Source: Dysgonamonadaceae bacterium
Lineage (GTDB): Bacteria > Bacteroidota > Bacteroidia > Bacteroidales > Azobacteroidaceae
Length of the DNA: 32,649 bases
Direction of reading: 5' to 3'
Assembly (NCBI GenBank): GCA_031260045.1
Contig: JAIRKO010000002.1
Coordinates: forward strand, 1-32,649
Translations under genes and position numbers: made by a program
Notes under the pieces: generated by a model
The model's input: only the letters and a program-made list of their open reading frames with translations
The model's database searches: none
Told to the model about the DNA's origin: nothing
Shown: positions 1 through 9,210 of the stretch, piece by piece
Layout: each line of letters starts with the position of its first letter
Position numbering within the stretch: position 1 is the stretch's first letter

Positions 1-1569
1 TTTACTTTCGTCCGCCCGCAGGATACGAACCTTGCCATTGCGGGATTTGTGGTGCGCGCCATCGACCCCGTTCTTTGGGATACGCTCAAATTCAACACTC
101 AAACCGACATACGTTTCCCGTATGAATACAGCGTTTTGCATTTTGAAGCCATCCCCACGAACGACAATCCTTACGTAACGGCGGATAACGGTTATTATCC
201 CATAGAGGGGTCGGGAGAAGGCTCCCGCAGTTTTACAGTTTATGCCGAAGATGTTACGGTTACGAATTCCTATACGATTACTTACAACCGGTTGCCGCCG
301 AAATCCGACACTTCCATTGAGGGCGTCCTCATCAACAACCGCCTGTTTACGGGAGAAGACGTAATCGAATATACCGTGCCTTACGAAACGGTGCGGATTA
401 CCGTCGCCGGAAAAAAGAAAGCCGACAATCAGCACGTAACTTTCAGCGGCATCGGTGGTTTGAACTTAAACCGGGGCATGAATGAGTTCAATTTTCGGGT
501 TATCGCGCAGGATGGGCGCACGACAAAGACCATTCATCTGAAAATATTCCGCCAACTGTTTGCTTTCAACGGTACGGCGGTGGAAAATATTCTGCTTGAT
601 ACGATTGCCTTTCCCGACGGCAACGTAAATTACGCAGCGCCTTACGAGCACGACACGGTAACCATCGCCGTGCGGAAGTTAATCGACAATTTGGTAACGG
701 TAACCGGCGAGGGTCGGTATCCGTTGCAGCCCGGCGATAATGCATTTAAGTTAGTCATCACCGCCCAAGGCGGAGCGAAAAGGGAAATCAGCGTAAACAT
801 CCATCGCAAGCCCACTTCCGACATTTCGACGGAAATAGAAAGCATCACCGTCGCGGGAAACGATACCGCGTTTGTTTTCAACTCGTTTCCCGTCCTACTG
901 TCCGCGCCTTACCATTTAAGCACGGTTCGGATAAATGCCCGATTAAGCGACGCCGGCAAAGGCGCTTCCGTGTCGGGCGAAGGTACGTACCGATTGGCGG
1001 CGGGCAGGAATGAATTCAAAATCAAAGTTGTTTCGGAAGATTTGTCCAATCATCAAGAATATGAAATATTCATCTCCCGACTCAGCGGTCTCTATGAGGT
1101 AAAACGCATGAGCTATACGCCTAACATATACGGCTATTCCGAACTGGACTTGTCCCAACTGTATCACGAAATCACGATGCCTTACACCGTCGAGCAAATC
1201 AACTTCCTGGTCGAAAAAGACCTGTCGAACGAAAACGTAACGGTAACCGGCGATGGCGTGCATGACTTACGCTTTGGCGTCAACGAATTTGACATTGTCG
1301 TTATCGCCGAATACGGTAGCCCCAAGATTTATAAAATTATGGTAAACCGGCAGGAAGCGCCGGCTGAACCGACCGGCATCAATCATCCGAACTCGGAACA
1401 GCCGGATATTTATCGCAAGGGGGATTATCTCTACAATCCCTCCAATGAAAACATTATGGTTTATGGTGTTTCTGGGGTGTTGTTGTATAAAGGGAGCGAA
1501 GCAATCATCCGTGTGCCGAAAGGGATTTTGATTGTGAAAGGTCGCGACGGTTGGGTGCGGAAGATGTAA
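1..1569 (+). CDS. Secreted protein of cadherin-like beta-sandwich repeats (5'-truncated by window)
   Basis: The reading frame is open from base 1, so the true start lies upstream. The visible 522 residues are five similar units of about 80-90 residues. Each ends in the pattern V-x-G-x-G, then L-x-x-G-x-N-x-F, a run of beta strands and a closing Y/I-x-I-x-x-R. Counting from the GTG at 49, the units end near residues 81, 168, 253, 344 and 434. This is the layout of the cadherin-like beta-sandwich domain (Pfam PF12733), usually found in tandem in large exported proteins. The last 65 residues (…VYGVSGVLLYKG…GILIVKG…) resemble a T9SS-type C-terminal domain but are not a textbook match. A role in surface adhesion or as a scaffold is inference. 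No catalytic motif is visible. A stop-adjacent palindrome follows 9 bases after the stop. Confidence 0.75.
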   Translation, partial: FTFVRPQDTNLAIAGFVVRAIDPVLWDTLKFNTQTDIRFPYEYSVLHFEAIPTNDNPYVTADNGYYPIEGSGEGSRSFTVYAEDVTVTNSYTITYNRLPPKSDTSIEGVLINNRLFTGEDVIEYTVPYETVRITVAGKKKADNQHVTFSGIGGLNLNRGMNEFNFRVIAQDGRTTKTIHLKIFRQLFAFNGTAVENILLDTIAFPDGNVNYAAPYEHDTVTIAVRKLIDNLVTVTGEGRYPLQPGDNAFKLVITAQGGAKREISVNIHRKPTSDISTEIESITVAGNDTAFVFNSFPVLLSAPYHLSTVRINARLSDAGKGASVSGEGTYRLAAGRNEFKIKVVSEDLSNHQEYEIFISRLSGLYEVKRMSYTPNIYGYSELDLSQLYHEITMPYTVEQINFLVEKDLSNENVTVTGDGVHDLRFGVNEFDIVVIAEYGSPKIYKIMVNRQEAPAEPTGINHPNSEQPDIYRKGDYLYNPSNENIMVYGVSGVLLYKGSEAIIRVPKGILIVKGRDGWVRKM

Positions 1570-1577
1570 TGATAATT

Positions 1578-1638
1578 GTACGCTAAGGCGCAAAGACGCT
1601 AAGGGATGTCCTAATAAAATCTTAGCGTTTTTGTGTAC
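1578..1638. repeat. Stop-adjacent palindromic repeat, copy 1
   Basis: The left arm GTACGCTAAGGCGCAAAG… (1578-1603) pairs imperfectly with CTTAGCGTTTTTGTGTAC (1621-1638); the right arm is about 8 bases shorter. It begins 9 bases after the stop of the preceding gene. Related copies are at 6718, 9108 (half), 24466, 24544 and 26185. It could act as a transcript 3'-end hairpin. Confidence 0.75.
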
Positions 1639-1730
1639 ATTTATGTCGCGCTATTGCAGGCGCAGCGCCGTTTCCAACAACCCGCACAGAAAATTTCCAA
1701 CAAAATATGTTCCGGTTTAAAAAATATCTT

Positions 1731-1738
1731 TATCTTTG
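1731..1738 (+). promoter_or_regulatory. Bacteroidetes-type -7 box (TATCTTTG) for the spt gene
   Basis: TATCTTTG fits the Bacteroidetes -7 consensus TAnnTTTG. It sits about 90 bases before the ATG at 1826, leaving a leader of roughly 80 bases. No clear TTG -33 element is seen at the expected distance, so the assignment rests on the -7 box and its position. Confidence 0.5.
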
Positions 1739-1825
1739 CAGCCTGCTTTTTTCTCAGGTAGGAGTCGGAAGGGAGCGAAAGGCAGAAATATTGAGATAAT
1801 TTTTGATTAATTTTAATATTTTTTT

Positions 1826-3025
1826 ATGAACCTTCTTGTTGAAAAACTGCGGAAATACGATATTCCGCAAAAGGCGAAAGCCGCAGGCCTGTATCCTTAT
1901 TCAAAAGTGATTCAAAGCGATCAGGACACTGAAGTGATTATTAATGGTAGAAAGGTTTTGATGTTCGGTTCAAACTCTTATTTAGGACTGACAAACCATC
2001 CGAAAGTCAAGGAAGCCTCCGTCGCCGCCATAAAGAAATACGGTACTGGAATGGCGGGCAGCAGACACCTTAACGGAACGCTGGACATCCACGTGGAATT
2101 TGAGAAAAAACTGGCGAATTTTATCGGAACGGACGATGCGATGATTTATTCCACAGGATTTCAGGTGAACCAAGGCGTAGTATCTTGCTTAACAGGTCGG
2201 GAAGATTTTATTTTATGGGACGAATTAGACCACGCATCCATTATCGAAGGTCATCGCGTATCGTTCTCCCAAAAATTGAAATTCCGCCACAACGACATGG
2301 CGTCGCTGGAAAAACAGTTGATGAAATGTCCGCCCGACAAAATCAAACTAATTGTAGTGGATGGCGTTTTCAGCATGGAAGGCGACATTGCCGACCTCCC
2401 CGAAATTGTCCGTCTGGCAAAGAAATACAATGCAAATATTATGGTTGACGAAGCCCACAGTTTAGGCGTTTTAGGTCGTCAGGGACGCGGCGCATGTAGC
2501 CATTTTAACGTAATGCCCGATGTTGATTTGGTGATGGGAACTTTCAGTAAATCAATGGCTTCGATAGGCGGGTTTATTGCATCTTCCGAGCCTGTAATCA
2601 ATTATTTGCGACACAATTCACGCTCCTATATTTTCAGTGCAAGCAGCACTCCTGCGGCAATAGCGGCAGCGAATGCTGCTTTTGACATTATGGTGAGCGA
2701 ACCCGAACGGATTGAACATCTTTGGAAACTAACCGATTACGCCCTGAAAGGCTTTCGCGAAATGGGTTGCGAAATCGGAAACACCGCTACGCCCATTATT
2801 CCTATATATATAAGGGATAACGATAAAACGTTCTTTGTAACGCGCGATTTGTTTGAACAGGGTATTTTTGTCAATCCGGTGGTTGCCCCCGCAGTAGCTC
2901 CGTCCGACACGCTGATCCGTTTTTCCCTGATGGCGACTCATACTTTCGACCAGTTAGACCGGGCAATGGACAGCATAGAAAAAAGCCTGATTAAAGTGGA
3001 TGCTTTGCAAAGAGAATTAGTTTAA
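1826..3025 (+). CDS. spt: Serine palmitoyltransferase (alpha-oxoamine synthase family)
   Basis: PLP enzyme predicted to condense L-serine with a fatty acyl-CoA to 3-ketosphinganine, the first step of the sphingolipids typical of Bacteroidota. The 399 residues are full length for the family. The expected active-site residues are present: His136 (LDHAS) to stack on the cofactor, Asp208 and His211 in VDEAHSLG, and the PLP lysine Lys242 in GTFSKSMASIGG. Long stretches (VLMFGSN, AGSRHLNGTLD, VDGVFSMEGD, SPIIP-like TPIIPIYIRD) resemble the Bacteroides enzyme more than KBL or BioF, although these relatives share the fold and could be confused. No biotin or threonine-catabolism genes lie nearby. The start has an AT-rich leader and a -7 box at 1731. 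The last 9 bases overlap the convergent dnaX stop. Confidence 0.85.
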   Translation: MNLLVEKLRKYDIPQKAKAAGLYPYSKVIQSDQDTEVIINGRKVLMFGSNSYLGLTNHPKVKEASVAAIKKYGTGMAGSRHLNGTLDIHVEFEKKLANFIGTDDAMIYSTGFQVNQGVVSCLTGREDFILWDELDHASIIEGHRVSFSQKLKFRHNDMASLEKQLMKCPPDKIKLIVVDGVFSMEGDIADLPEIVRLAKKYNANIMVDEAHSLGVLGRQGRGACSHFNVMPDVDLVMGTFSKSMASIGGFIASSEPVINYLRHNSRSYIFSASSTPAAIAAANAAFDIMVSEPERIEHLWKLTDYALKGFREMGCEIGNTATPIIPIYIRDNDKTFFVTRDLFEQGIFVNPVVAPAVAPSDTLIRFSLMATHTFDQLDRAMDSIEKSLIKVDALQRELV

Positions 3026-4690
3026 ACGAAGATTAAACGCCTGCACCAAGTCTTTCAGGTGCGGATTTTTATCGACCATATACAAATATTTCTCCTTATC
3101 GGTGAACAATGTTTGTGTATGGTCTTCTTTTTTTATCCTGATATCCAGTTCAATATGCCTGTTTCCCAGCTCAGAAACAAGATATTCCTTGATGACGGGG
3201 CTGCTTTCTTTGAAATGGGGGTTCAGCGCTTCCACTTCGATTTTGTAGTTGTCTTTCAATTGGGGATTGATGTAACTCATCATGTTTTTTAGGTAAACAT
3301 CCTGCGATTGTGCGGCGTATTTTTTCCACACCCGAACTAAATCATCCTGCGAAAAAGGTTGGTCTTGCGACAGGCTTTCATCTGGGGAAGCGACCGGATT
3401 GGGCTTGCCTGCCTGCTCCGGATTGCCGTTAAGCCTCACTCTGGCGATTGGTTTGACGGGGGCTTCGGGCGCTTTGCCGATTTCGGTTGCAACGGCGGGC
3501 GCGTCTTTAAGAACCTGAGGTTTCGCGTCCGTTTTAGCTTCTTCTTCCCGCCCGATCGGCTCAATTACAATTTTTTTTTTATCGCCTTCCTCCGGAGAAG
3601 CCTTCAACTGACAAAGACGAACCAGCAACAGTTCGAGGGAAAACCGCTTGTTTTTACTGTAACGGTAATTCAAATCCGTTTCATTGGCAAGTTCCATCGC
3701 TTTATATAAAAAATCCGTTTCGCAGCGGCGCGCCGATTCGATGTATTTCTCCTTGACGGCATCGCCAACCTCAAACAAAACAATCGTTTGCGGATCTTTG
3801 CAAACCAGTATGTCCCTGAAAAACAGCGATAAGCCACTGATAATATGCTGTCCGTCAAAACCTTTGCTCAAAATCTCGTTCAGGAGCAGCAAACATTTTG
3901 GGACATCGTTTTGCAAAATGGCGTCCGTCATGCGGAAATAATAATCGTAATCCAGAACATTCAGGTTTTCGATAACCGTTTGATAAGTTACGTTTCCCTG
4001 CGAAAAACTGACTGCTTGGTCGAAAATCGAGAGGGCGTCGCGCATTCCGCCGTCGGCTTTCTGTGCAATGACATTCAGCGCTTCCGGTTCGCAGACGATA
4101 TTTTCCTGTCCGGCAACGTATTCCAGATATTCGACAATGTCGTTGATGCCAATACGGTTAAAATCATAAATCTGGCAACGGGAAAGAATGGTCGGCAGAA
4201 TTTTATGCTTTTCGGTGGTCGCCAGAATAAAGAGGGCGTGATGGGGCGGCTCTTCCAAAGTCTTCAAAAAGGCGTTGAAAGCCGCTTGGGTGAGCATGTG
4301 TACCTCGTCGATAATATAGACCTTGTATTTCCCCAGTTGCGGCATAATGCGCACCTGCTCGGTGAGGGCGCGGATGTCGTCGACCGAATTGTTTGAGGCG
4401 GCGTCCAACTCGTGGATATTCAACGAGCGGTTTTCGTTGAACGAGCGGCAGGATTCGCATTCATTGCAGGCTTCGCCGTCCGGCGTGGGTTGAAAGCAAT
4501 TGATTGTCTTGGCAAAAATCCGCGCACAGGTTGTTTTGCCCACTCCGCGCGGACCGCAGAATAAATACGCATGAGCCAGTTTGCGATTGTTAATCGCGTT
4601 TTTGAGCGTAGTTGTTAATGATTTTTGTCCTACTACCGAGTGAAAAGTGGCAGGGCGATATTTTCGGGCTGAAACAATGTAATTGTCCAT
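3017..4690 (-). CDS. dnaX: DNA polymerase III subunit gamma/tau
   Basis: Clamp-loader ATPase of the replicative polymerase. It loads the beta clamp together with delta and delta-prime. The AAA+ core is complete: Walker A GPRGVGKT at residues 46-53, four zinc cysteines (65, 75, 78, 81), Walker B IIDEVHML near 126-133, sensor-1 ATTE at 157-160, and the SRC arginine-finger motif at 170-172. Domain III follows to about residue 360. Then comes a proline/alanine/lysine-rich linker and a short C-terminal tau-like domain. The 557 residues are typical for Bacteroidota. It is transcribed from its own -7 box (4713-4720) and diverges from sppA. Its stop overlaps the end of the convergent spt gene by 9 bases (3017-3025). 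Confidence 0.95.
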   Translation of the reverse strand: MDNYIVSARKYRPATFHSVVGQKSLTTTLKNAINNRKLAHAYLFCGPRGVGKTTCARIFAKTINCFQPTPDGEACNECESCRSFNENRSLNIHELDAASNNSVDDIRALTEQVRIMPQLGKYKVYIIDEVHMLTQAAFNAFLKTLEEPPHHALFILATTEKHKILPTILSRCQIYDFNRIGINDIVEYLEYVAGQENIVCEPEALNVIAQKADGGMRDALSIFDQAVSFSQGNVTYQTVIENLNVLDYDYYFRMTDAILQNDVPKCLLLLNEILSKGFDGQHIISGLSLFFRDILVCKDPQTIVLFEVGDAVKEKYIESARRCETDFLYKAMELANETDLNYRYSKNKRFSLELLLVRLCQLKASPEEGDKKKIVIEPIGREEEAKTDAKPQVLKDAPAVATEIGKAPEAPVKPIARVRLNGNPEQAGKPNPVASPDESLSQDQPFSQDDLVRVWKKYAAQSQDVYLKNMMSYINPQLKDNYKIEVEALNPHFKESSPVIKEYLVSELGNRHIELDIRIKKEDHTQTLFTDKEKYLYMVDKNPHLKDLVQAFNLRLN

Positions 4691-4712
4691 CGTGAGTTAG
4701 AAAATTTTTAGG

Positions 4713-4720
4713 CAAAGGTA
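4713..4720 (-). promoter_or_regulatory. -7 box (TACCTTTG) for dnaX
   Basis: On the minus strand TACCTTTG matches TAnnTTTG and ends about 23 bases before the dnaX ATG (4690). The surrounding DNA is AT-rich. No -33 element at the usual spacing is obvious. Confidence 0.5.
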
Positions 4721-4762
4721 ATGATTATTTAATTCAAGTTTAGTTATCAGCAAACTTTTTTA

Positions 4763-4820
4763 GTGGAATCCGCGCGGGGAGCGGGATGACGGGCTTTTTT
4801 GGCTTCACCGCTACGCCCAC
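4763..4820. repeat. Degenerate GC-rich dispersed repeat
   Basis: Contains GGAATCCGCGCGGGGAGCGG, GATGACGGGC and GGCTTCACCGCTACGCCC, word fragments also seen in the repeat blocks at 10319-10411, 21400-21540 and 25878-25946. It lies in the divergent dnaX/sppA spacer and has no coding potential. Confidence 0.35.
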
Positions 4821-4865
4821 AACAACGACAATTCATACAATAACAACTTAAATTAAATATTTCAT

Positions 4866-4873
4866 TATCTTTG
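4866..4873 (+). promoter_or_regulatory. -7 box (TATCTTTG) for sppA
   Basis: TATCTTTG matches TAnnTTTG exactly and is identical to the box before spt. It is 35 bases upstream of the sppA ATG at 4909, a usual spacing for Bacteroidales promoters. Confidence 0.55.
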
Positions 4874-4908
4874 CAAGCAATTTTCATAGCCCATAAAAAT
4901 AAACAAAA

Positions 4909-6711
4909 ATGAAAAATTTTTTCACAGTCCTGTTCGCCTCCATTTTGGGCGTACTCATAGCAGGAATTATTTTATTTTTTCTCTCTGCCGCATTGATTAC
5001 GGGGATAGCCTCCGTAGGAAACAACCCGACTTTTGTGCTGGAACCGAAATCGGTGCTTGAAATAGACTTGACCGGCGCCATTAACGACCGCACGGAAGAA
5101 AATCCATTCACCTTTTTATTGAACGAAACAAAGACTTCCGGATTGAACGATGTTGTCGCCGCCATCAACAAGGCAAAAGACAACAACAAAATCGAGGGTA
5201 TCTACCTGAAAGCGGGGATGCTCCAAACCGGTTTCGCTTCCGCCCGGCAAATACGCGAGGCGCTGCTCTCGTTCAAGGAAAGCGGCAAGTTTATCGTTGC
5301 CTACGGCGACCGCTACACGCAAACTTCCTATTATGTCGCATCGGTTGCCAATTCGATTTTCCTGAATCCCGAAGGCTTGTTTCTGTTTCAGGGTTTGAGC
5401 ATGAACATTCAGTTTGAAAGGGGATTTTACGAAAAATTAGGCGTCGAATGGCAGGTTTTCAAGGTCGGAACTTTCAAGTCGGCGGTCGAACCGTACACCC
5501 GCGATAAAATGAGCGACGCAAACAAGGAACAGCGCGCTTCGATACTGAACGATATTTGGGAAACCCTGCTTGCCGAGATTTCGGAAAGTCGCAACATTCC
5601 GGCGCGGACGCTCAATCGGTATGCCGATGAATGTATGACTTTTGCCGACCCGAAAACAGTTCTGGACTATCAATTTATCGACGGCTTGAAATACATGGAT
5701 GAAGCGGAAGCCTACATCAAAAAACAATTGTCCGCGCCCTACGACGATGATTTGAAAATAGCCCGCGTCAACAATATGAAATCCACTCATTTGAGCATCG
5801 AGAAACTCAGCAAGGATAAAATCGCCGTTTTATTCGCGGAAGGGACGATTATTGACGATGATAAGGAGCAAATTTTCAATTCCGGAACCATTACCGCTAA
5901 AAAATATTTGGCGGAAATTGAAAAATTGAAGAAAAACAACGAAATCAAAGCCGTTGTGTTTCGGGTCAATTCGCGAGGCGGGAGCGCCTTTGCCTCCGAA
6001 CAGATTCACCACGCGGTAAAAGCCCTGAACGAGGTAAAACCGGTAGTCGTTTCGATGGGCGACTATGCGGCTTCTGGCGGATACTACATTTCCGCGCCCG
6101 CAAGCGCAATCGTTGCCGAACCCACCACCGTTACCGGTTCCATCGGCATCTACGGTTTGATTCCTTCCGGCGCGCCGCTGTCCGGAAAAATAGGGACTAC
6201 TTATGACCATGTCGGTACCAATAAATATGCCGATTTCGCCCGCGAAACCGTCAGTATACCTTTGCTTGGCGCAGGGTTGGTTCTTTCCCGACCTTTCAAT
6301 GCCAACGAATCAGCCATCATGCAGGCATACATCGAAAGAGGCTACGACACTTTCCTGAGCCGTTGCGCCGAAGGACGCAAGAAAACCAAAACAGAAATCG
6401 ACTCCATCGGGCAGGGGCGCATTTGGAGCGGCAAGCAGGCTTTGAACAACGGTTTGGTCGATAAACTGGGCGGCATCGAACAGGCTGTCGGAATAGCCGC
6501 CGAACTTGCGGACGTCAAACAGTATTCCGTTGTGGAATATCCCAGCCGGAAAGATTTTTTCTCCCAAATCATGGAAGAAGCTGTGAAAACCGTCGAAACG
6601 CGGATATTGAATATTTTCATCGGGAAAGAAGCGTTGCAGCGGAAACAGATGCTGGACATACGGCAGACGTTTGACGTTAGGCAGGCGGTTGCGCCGGTGG
6701 TTGTGAATTGA
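4909..6711 (+). CDS. sppA: Signal peptide peptidase SppA, long (67K) form
   Basis: Membrane-bound serine protease that degrades signal peptides left in the membrane after secretion. An N-terminal hydrophobic segment (about residues 5-33) anchors it, followed by two tandem peptidase S49 domains. The Ser/Lys dyad is present: Lys190 in GTFKSAVEPYTRD of the first domain and Ser389 in GDYAASGGYYIS of the second. That is the arrangement in E. coli SppA. The 600-residue length fits the long form. The ATG at 4909 follows a -7 box at 4866 and directly precedes the hydrophobic anchor. The gene stands alone, and a palindromic repeat starts 7 bases after the stop. Confidence 0.93.
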   Translation: MKNFFTVLFASILGVLIAGIILFFLSAALITGIASVGNNPTFVLEPKSVLEIDLTGAINDRTEENPFTFLLNETKTSGLNDVVAAINKAKDNNKIEGIYLKAGMLQTGFASARQIREALLSFKESGKFIVAYGDRYTQTSYYVASVANSIFLNPEGLFLFQGLSMNIQFERGFYEKLGVEWQVFKVGTFKSAVEPYTRDKMSDANKEQRASILNDIWETLLAEISESRNIPARTLNRYADECMTFADPKTVLDYQFIDGLKYMDEAEAYIKKQLSAPYDDDLKIARVNNMKSTHLSIEKLSKDKIAVLFAEGTIIDDDKEQIFNSGTITAKKYLAEIEKLKKNNEIKAVVFRVNSRGGSAFASEQIHHAVKALNEVKPVVVSMGDYAASGGYYISAPASAIVAEPTTVTGSIGIYGLIPSGAPLSGKIGTTYDHVGTNKYADFARETVSIPLLGAGLVLSRPFNANESAIMQAYIERGYDTFLSRCAEGRKKTKTEIDSIGQGRIWSGKQALNNGLVDKLGGIEQAVGIAAELADVKQYSVVEYPSRKDFFSQIMEEAVKTVETRILNIFIGKEALQRKQMLDIRQTFDVRQAVAPVVVN

Positions 6712-6717
6712 GTATTT

Positions 6718-6786
6718 GTACGCTAAGACGCAATGGCGCAATGTAATACTTTAACAAAAACTTAGCGTCTTCGCGCCTTAGCGTAC
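6718..6786. repeat. Stop-adjacent palindromic repeat, copy 2
   Basis: The left arm starts GTACGCTAAGACGCAATG (6718). The right arm CTTAGCGTCTTCGCGCC… ends at 6786 with TTAGCGTAC, giving an imperfect stem of about 24-26 pairs around an A/T-rich loop. It begins 7 bases after the sppA stop. Confidence 0.8.
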
Positions 6787-6825
6787 ATTATATTTATATA
6801 CAATAAATTACAAAAATATAACCAA

Positions 6826-9096
6826 ATGAAAAAAATCGTATTATTATCTTTTTTATCTATCGTAATGATTACAGCAAAAGGACAAATATCCGGCGACTGG
6901 AAAGGCGTTTTGGACGTACAGGGCATGAAACTGGAACTGATTTTCCATTTCAGCAGTGAAAACGGAACATTATCAACCGTTTTGGACGTGCCGATGCAGG
7001 GAGTCGCAGGCATTTCCATAGAAAAAACCGAATTCAGCGACGGCGAACTGACACTGGAAGTATCCGCATTGCAAGCGCAATTTAAGGGAAAACTCGTTGG
7101 AAACGATCGCATTGAAGGAAATTTTGAACAGATGGGGACATCCATCCCGCTCGTGCTGGAGAAATTTGAAGCAAAATTGCCCGGAAATACGGAACTGGTA
7201 ACGCCCGAAGCCGAATTGCAGCAGTTGGCGGCAATGGACAAAGGCGATTTCAAATACAGGGTCGAAGATTATTTTTCGCGTCCGAAAGCATCGGATTTCC
7301 TGCTTTCTCCCGACGGAAAATACATGTCGTATATGGAAAAGGAAGACGGCTCTACCAAACGTCATGTATATGTAAAAGACGTTAAAACCCAAAAAGTTAC
7401 CCGTGTTATCGAAGAAAAGGACGAGTTGATACGCGGTTATTTCTGGGTGAACGAAAACCGTTTGATTTACGTAATGGACAAAGGCGGAAATGAAAATTAC
7501 CATCTTTATGCCGTCAACCTCGACGGCTCGAACAATATTGATTTAACGCCGTTTGACGACATCCAAGCCGGCGTTTTGAACGTGCTGAAAGAGCAGAAAG
7601 ATTACATCATTATTCAAATGAACAAAAACAACAGGCAGGTTTTTGAACCCTACCGGTTGAATATTGCGACCGGCGAACTGACCCAACTCTATGAAAATAA
7701 AGACATTGAAAATCCGGTTGCCGGCTACGATTTTGACAAGGACGGCAACCTCCGCGCCTATACCAAAATGGTGAATGGAACGGAGACGGAACTTTGGTAC
7801 AAAGACTTGACGACCAATGAATTCAAACTTATTTACCACGGCACATGGTATGAAGGGTTCAATATTCTGGGTTTCGACTATGCCGGAAAAAATCCCGACT
7901 ACGCCTACGTGGAAACCAATGTCGGCAGCGACAAAGCGCGGATTGTCCTCTACGATTTTAAAGCCAATAAAATCGTAAAGGAAGTGTTCTCAAATCCCGA
8001 TTTCGACGTTTCGGGCATGTCGCGCTCGCGCAAACGCAATTACGAAATCGACTATTTTTCGTACGAGGGCGAAAAATATATAATCGTTCCGCAAAGTCCT
8101 TTTTATAACGACCTTAGCCAAAGAATGAAAACGCAGTTCGGCAATCGGGAAGTACACGTGGCGGATTTTGACGACGACGAAAACACATTCCTGTTGTACG
8201 TTACCTCCGACAAACTCTACGGCACTTATTATCAATACGATAATAAAACGAAAAAGTTTTCCCTGCTGTATGATTTGATGCCGCAACTGAAAGAGGAAGA
8301 CATGGCGGAAATGCGCCCCATTACTTTCAAAAGTCGCGACGGATTGACGCTTCACGGCTACATTACATTGCCCAAAGCAGCCCTCGAAGGTAAAAAAACG
8401 CCGTTGATTGTGAATCCGCACGGAGGTCCGCAAGGCACGCGCGATTCGTGGGGATTCAATCCTGAGGTACAGCTTTTCGCCGCTCGCGGATACGCTACCT
8501 TACAGGTAAATTTCAGAATTTCGGGTGGTTACGGGAAAGATTTCCTGAAAATGGGTTTTAAGCAGATCGGTCGCGCCTGCATGGACGATGTGGAAGACGG
8601 CGTGCATTATGTGCTTTCGCAAGGCTGGATTGACCGGGACAGGATTGCCATTTACGGCGGCTCGCACGGCGGTTATGCAACGCTCATGGGGATGATAAAA
8701 ACGCCTGAACTATATGCCTGCGGAGTGAATTACGTGGGCGTGTCCAACATTTTCACTTTCATGAAATCAATTCCCGAATATTGGAAACCATATCTCAAAA
8801 TGTTGAAAGAAATTTGGTACGACGTTGATGTGAAGGAAGAAGAGGAAATTGCCCGTCAGGTGTCGCCCGTACTCCAAATAGACCGGATTCAACGTCCGTT
8901 GTTCGTTGTTCAGGGCGCAAACGACCCGCGCGTCAACATCAACGAATCCGACCAGATTGTTGAAACGCTTCGCAAACGCGGTTTTGACGTCCCTTACATG
9001 GTGAAATACAACGAGGGACACGGTTTTGCTCGCGAAGAAAACCGGATGGATATGTACAAATGTACTTTGGGATTTTTTGCTAAGAATTTTAGATAA
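6826..9096 (+). CDS. S9 family (prolyl oligopeptidase-type) serine peptidase with extra N-terminal domain
   Basis: Predicted exported peptidase cleaving short peptides, related to dipeptidyl or acylaminoacyl peptidases. A signal peptide covers about residues 1-19. Residues 20-115 form a small beta-rich domain (SGDWKG…, …QGVAGISIEK…, …IEGNF…SIPLVLEK) of the kind often found N-terminal to alpha/beta hydrolases in Bacteroidota. A beta-propeller follows (about 145-490), then the alpha/beta-hydrolase domain with Ser613 in GGSHGG, Asp700 in GANDPR and His732 in EGHGF. The oxyanion region NPHGGPQG is also present. All catalytic residues are intact. The 756 residues exceed the usual S9 length by about the size of the N-terminal domain. 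The gene appears monocistronic, flanked by palindromic repeats on both sides. Exact specificity cannot be read from the sequence. Confidence 0.88.
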   Translation: MKKIVLLSFLSIVMITAKGQISGDWKGVLDVQGMKLELIFHFSSENGTLSTVLDVPMQGVAGISIEKTEFSDGELTLEVSALQAQFKGKLVGNDRIEGNFEQMGTSIPLVLEKFEAKLPGNTELVTPEAELQQLAAMDKGDFKYRVEDYFSRPKASDFLLSPDGKYMSYMEKEDGSTKRHVYVKDVKTQKVTRVIEEKDELIRGYFWVNENRLIYVMDKGGNENYHLYAVNLDGSNNIDLTPFDDIQAGVLNVLKEQKDYIIIQMNKNNRQVFEPYRLNIATGELTQLYENKDIENPVAGYDFDKDGNLRAYTKMVNGTETELWYKDLTTNEFKLIYHGTWYEGFNILGFDYAGKNPDYAYVETNVGSDKARIVLYDFKANKIVKEVFSNPDFDVSGMSRSRKRNYEIDYFSYEGEKYIIVPQSPFYNDLSQRMKTQFGNREVHVADFDDDENTFLLYVTSDKLYGTYYQYDNKTKKFSLLYDLMPQLKEEDMAEMRPITFKSRDGLTLHGYITLPKAALEGKKTPLIVNPHGGPQGTRDSWGFNPEVQLFAARGYATLQVNFRISGGYGKDFLKMGFKQIGRACMDDVEDGVHYVLSQGWIDRDRIAIYGGSHGGYATLMGMIKTPELYACGVNYVGVSNIFTFMKSIPEYWKPYLKMLKEIWYDVDVKEEEEIARQVSPVLQIDRIQRPLFVVQGANDPRVNINESDQIVETLRKRGFDVPYMVKYNEGHGFAREENRMDMYKCTLGFFAKNFR

Positions 9097-9107
9097 TTTT
9101 TGTATTT

Positions 9108-9127
9108 GTACGCGAAGGCGCGAAATT
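9108..9127. repeat. Half copy of the stop-adjacent palindrome
   Basis: GTACGCGAAGGCGCGAAATT begins 12 bases after the S9 peptidase stop and matches only the left arm of the copies at 1578 and 6718. It runs into a fragment of the other family (GTAGCCGTCATTGCGG, about 9131-9146). Confidence 0.6.
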
Positions 9128-9185
9128 ACTGTAGCCGTCATTGCGGATGTTGTAAGCGAAAATCCCGCTGGGACAAGACTTTAGA

Positions 9186-9207
9186 ACCGTATGCTGAAGC
9201 ATACGGT
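9186..9207. terminator. Small hairpin between convergent genes
   Basis: ACCGTATGC, loop TGAA, GCATACGGT gives a perfect 9-pair stem in the spacer between the S9 peptidase and porT, which are convergent. It lacks a strong T tract, so a terminator role for either gene is only plausible. Confidence 0.4.
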
Positions 9208-9210
9208 AAG

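Noticed and set aside
1826-3025. Annotation as 2-amino-3-ketobutyrate CoA ligase or BioF
   Set aside because: Same fold, but the motifs resemble Bacteroides serine palmitoyltransferase and no threonine or biotin genes are near; kept as a minor alternative.
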